A stretch of 64,000 nucleotides of DNA from contig AP031357.1 in the NCBI GenBank assembly GCA_037833965.1, forward strand, positions 22,836,001 through 22,900,000, written 5' to 3'. The notes below the pieces were generated by a model. That model did not search any database and was not told the DNA's origin. It saw nothing but the letters and a program-made list of their open reading frames with translations. A program made the translations under genes and the position numbers. Positions 61,207-64,000 of the stretch are shown in pieces. This DNA comes from Marchantia polymorpha subsp. ruderalis. Taxonomy: Eukaryota; Streptophyta; Marchantiopsida; Marchantiales; Marchantiaceae. Position 1 is the stretch's first letter. Each line of letters starts with the position of its first letter.

Positions 61207-63588
61207 TTCAAAGTTTCATGTGATGCTTCGCTGGATGCAGTTCTTGTATAGAGGGCGAGCATTGCGAGACTGGCACGCACATTCGACTGTCCCCACGAAT
61301 CCCGATACACGTACCTTGGTTAAACCCACTGAGGTATTTAGACTCTCATAGCGCAAGCAATCGTTCAACTTCTTTGACGACTCTCTTCACCATCTACAGC
61401 AGGGAACCAATACGATTTCTATATCTGCATTCTTGCGTAATGTGTACCATATCCTAAATTTGAGAGCAAATGGCTTCTCCTTAGGAACTAGAAGTAACAC
61501 AGAGCATCATCGCTCTCATTTTTTACCTCAAACGTTGCACGTAGGAATGAGGGTAATTTATATAGGTTCTTACGGCAAAGTAGATCAATTTGAAGGATTG
61601 TGGTATTGAACATGAGGAATAGTCATTAACCGATACCATAGGTACTAGATTCAAATTAAAAATTGTAAAGATAGAAGATGGCTAAGTTGTCCAAAGGGCA
61701 GCCAATTTGTATACTGATAAGCTGTATATTCTCGGAGCCGATATCACAGTATTTGGGAAGTGGAGATCTGTCCCATTTACAGTTCCATGACCACGGTCTC
61801 TTTATAAACATACGAAGTATGAGTTTCAAAAGGCGGGTTGTGTGTATCCCCAAGTATGATATTTGTTTTGATATTTATCGTGTGCATCATGATTATCGGT
61901 GTAGGGTTACTATCGATTAATATATGTGATACATCATCCGAGTGTCTTGCCTTGAATGCTTGTCGTTATCTCCCAAGGATGAACGGTTTGTAATTCGTTG
62001 AACTTTTCTTAGTATTTGTGTGACATGGGACCAATCTGAAGTAAAATGGATTTTGCTATTATCTTTGATACTCGAAGATGGGTTGAAAAGAGGTTAAGGA
62101 AAATGTCGAGTACTTGCAAGTGGACAGTCATGGTCAGGACTGAGCCGTACATCAAGTTGAAAGCTCTAGATTTGAATTGGAACAGTTAATAGTACCCGAA
62201 TGTGTATGCAAAAATTTCTATGTCAAGTCGTGAATTTTTCTTTTTGGCTTTTATTCAAGGAGGTTGTATGAGAAGTAAGTATATTTTTTTGGAGTTCGGC
62301 GGAGTAGGTATAGATGTAATTGTTAATCGCTTAGTCAATTTTTTGCTTTAAAAATTAATCATGAAGAATCATGAATGTGATAATCTGTAACGAGTAATAT
62401 ATGATCACCATTAACTACTGAAGGAAACGGGTTTATGTTATAAGCGATCTTTTAAGTTTGTCTTATAAACTCCTTTAATATGGTTTCAATAGTTGTGGGA
62501 GTCAAACATATATTGCCAGTCATTTTTATTTTAGAAGTATTTGTGTTTTTATTTCGAAAAATAAAGAAAAAAATCTAATGGAATTTAAATATAATTTGAG
62601 TTATAAGTTTTGGAAACATGTAATAATTTTTTTAATTAGTTGAATGCTGATAAGTTATGTTCAAGCGAATAATAAATAGAAATATTGTATACTAGCATGA
62701 AACATGCAATTTTCTATTAATTGTAGTATGGTATTCAGAATATAAAAATATAATTCCAACAGTTGAAATATTGTACAAAGGATCGTCTTGTAAAATTTAC
62801 CTCCAATAACTCCTTTCACCTTCGCCAAAAGGTGATGTTATATTGTCAAAAGAAAAACTCCATGTTCTCGATATCCTGAAACATTTTACACGAAATCTTC
62901 GTGACTGTTTTTGATAATATCATATACTGCACGTAATAGGTAATAGCATTAATTTTAATTTTTATATTTTAACCTTTATAAGTTAATGTAATACAGATAT
63001 AAGATTAACTTCAAAAATATTATAATTATTAACACAAAAACTAAAAATAGAAAAATTATAAATAGTATATATTACTTACGACATTTTTAAATAAACTAAA
63101 TATTTCGCAATGCACAACAAATATACACATGACCTTTCCATAGCAGATATTATATTGCAATAATAACATCAAGAACCTTGACATGCCATTTACCCTCTGA
63201 GCACTAACCGATCAGTAAACTCATGATCGCGATGGGGGCGAGGAAATACGAAAGCAAACACAATTTTTCAGCAACGGTGGTCGCATTCGTCTCCTGTTCC
63301 GCCGTATCCGGACAATCGGAAGGAACGCTATGCCAAAGGCGCAGTCCTCAAAAGATAAACGAATTGGCTCTCTTCCAGTGGGAGCTAATATCGCCATGCT
63401 TCTGTCTCTGATTCCTGCAACCCCACCGCAAAATCCGACGTTGAGTGTCGGTTCAAGCTAGTTCTCGACAATATTGTCCTGGTGAGTGTGGGCTGGCTGC
63501 TCAGCGGGACAATGTTTTCTAAATCTAGATTTGCAAAAAATTTCTTGGCATTCTCGGAGCGGTTTGTAGTAGTAATCCAGTCTGAGAG
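61207..63588. other. Intergenic, AT-rich in the second half
   Basis: The stretch 61.2-62.2 kb is probably 3' flank of the preceding gene. The stretch 62.2-63.2 kb is AT-rich without open frames, and 63.2-63.59 kb is the likely promoter and leader of the glycoside hydrolase gene. No known elements were seen. Confidence 0.4.
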
Positions 63589-63965
63589 ATGGCTCAGGAT
63601 AGAATGGAAAATCCATTTCAGGTCTTGAAACAGGAAATTGATGTACACAAATCTTCAGACTTGCCAGATGTACCAAAGCTTTCGTTTCTGAGACAGGGTT
63701 CGAAATACAATCCGCCCGTTGATTTCGATGAAAATGTTATGAGAAGGCGGGTGGCGAAGCTGATCGTGTTTGGGTTCTATGGGAAATCGGTGAACTCACA
63801 TGCTCGCGAACTTATCTCTCATGGTGAGTAATGAAAGCATTCAACGTTCTAGGATTGAAAAAGTTGTAGTTTTGCTCGTTTTTTTCGTATGACAGTTTCT
63901 GGTTATATTTTGTAGGCGCAGGAGGAGTAATTATCTTCAGAAGAAATGTCGAAGATCCTTTCCAG
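63589..63965 (+). CDS. Glycoside hydrolase family 3 protein, N-terminal part (cut by window end)
   Basis: Exon 1 (63589-63823, from the ATG of MAQDRMENPFQVLK) and exon 2 (63916-63965) join across a GT-AG intron that splits a Gly codon. The sequence then reaches another donor (GTACGT) and continues outside the window. The region VAKLIVFGFYG, then SHARELISHGAGGVIIFRRN and VEDPFQ, matches the start of the N-terminal barrel of GH3 enzymes of the NagZ/beta-N-acetylhexosaminidase type, where a glycine-rich GGVILFxRN segment is typical. Only the first 95 residues are present, so the nucleophile and the exact activity cannot be judged. There is no clear signal peptide. Confidence 0.75.
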
Positions 63966-64000
63966 GTACGTCAGAATGAATCTTTCTCACCGAGAGCTCT

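Overview
This window looks like nuclear DNA of a land plant, most likely a bryophyte close to the liverwort Marchantia. The evidence is a plant-type tRNA-Lys, a cytosolic ribosomal protein gene with a telo-box upstream, a quinolinate synthase carrying the plant SufE-NadA fusion, GT-AG introns throughout, and decayed repeats (a hAT transposase, a Ty3/gypsy pol, a coiled-coil repeat protein) whose readable motifs resemble families I remember from Marchantia. The liverwort placement rests on memory and was not searched.

Layout. 1-1.3 kb: tRNA-Lys(UUU) followed by a 59-bp tandem duplication. 1.3-5.6 kb: very AT-rich desert. 6.7-9.5 kb: GC-rich leader and a three-exon DUF1223 (thioredoxin-like) gene. 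11.9-13.0 kb: two-exon RPL31 (eL31) on the minus strand with a telo-box. 13-26 kb: degenerate sequence with several palindromes, one 184-codon frame of unknown identity (minus, 17.7-18.2 kb) and a candidate minus-strand gene end (24.0-24.4 kb). 26-29.3 kb: GC-rich leader with a G-rich tract, then an uninterrupted quinolinate synthase. 30-32.6 kb: second AT-rich desert. 33.5-35.8 kb: six-exon YtqB-like methyltransferase (minus). 36-44 kb: repeat graveyard holding a hAT transposase, a coiled-coil repeat-protein fossil, an unassigned fragment and a Ty3/gypsy protease-region fossil. 44-47 kb: third AT-rich desert. 50-61 kb: three phase-consistent gene models I cannot name (50.2-51.6 plus, 55.2-55.6 minus, 57.9-61.2 plus). 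63.6 kb to the end: first two exons of a glycoside hydrolase family 3 gene.

The recognised genes are ordinary housekeeping or plastid functions (NAD synthesis, translation, methylation, sugar hydrolysis) that sit singly between repeats and do not form a pathway cluster. I found no CRISPR array, rRNA, operon or obviously new system. The most unusual signals are the repeated occurrence of long, near-perfect palindromes with 1-7 nt loops at unrelated sites, and the unnamed multi-exon genes at 50-61 kb.
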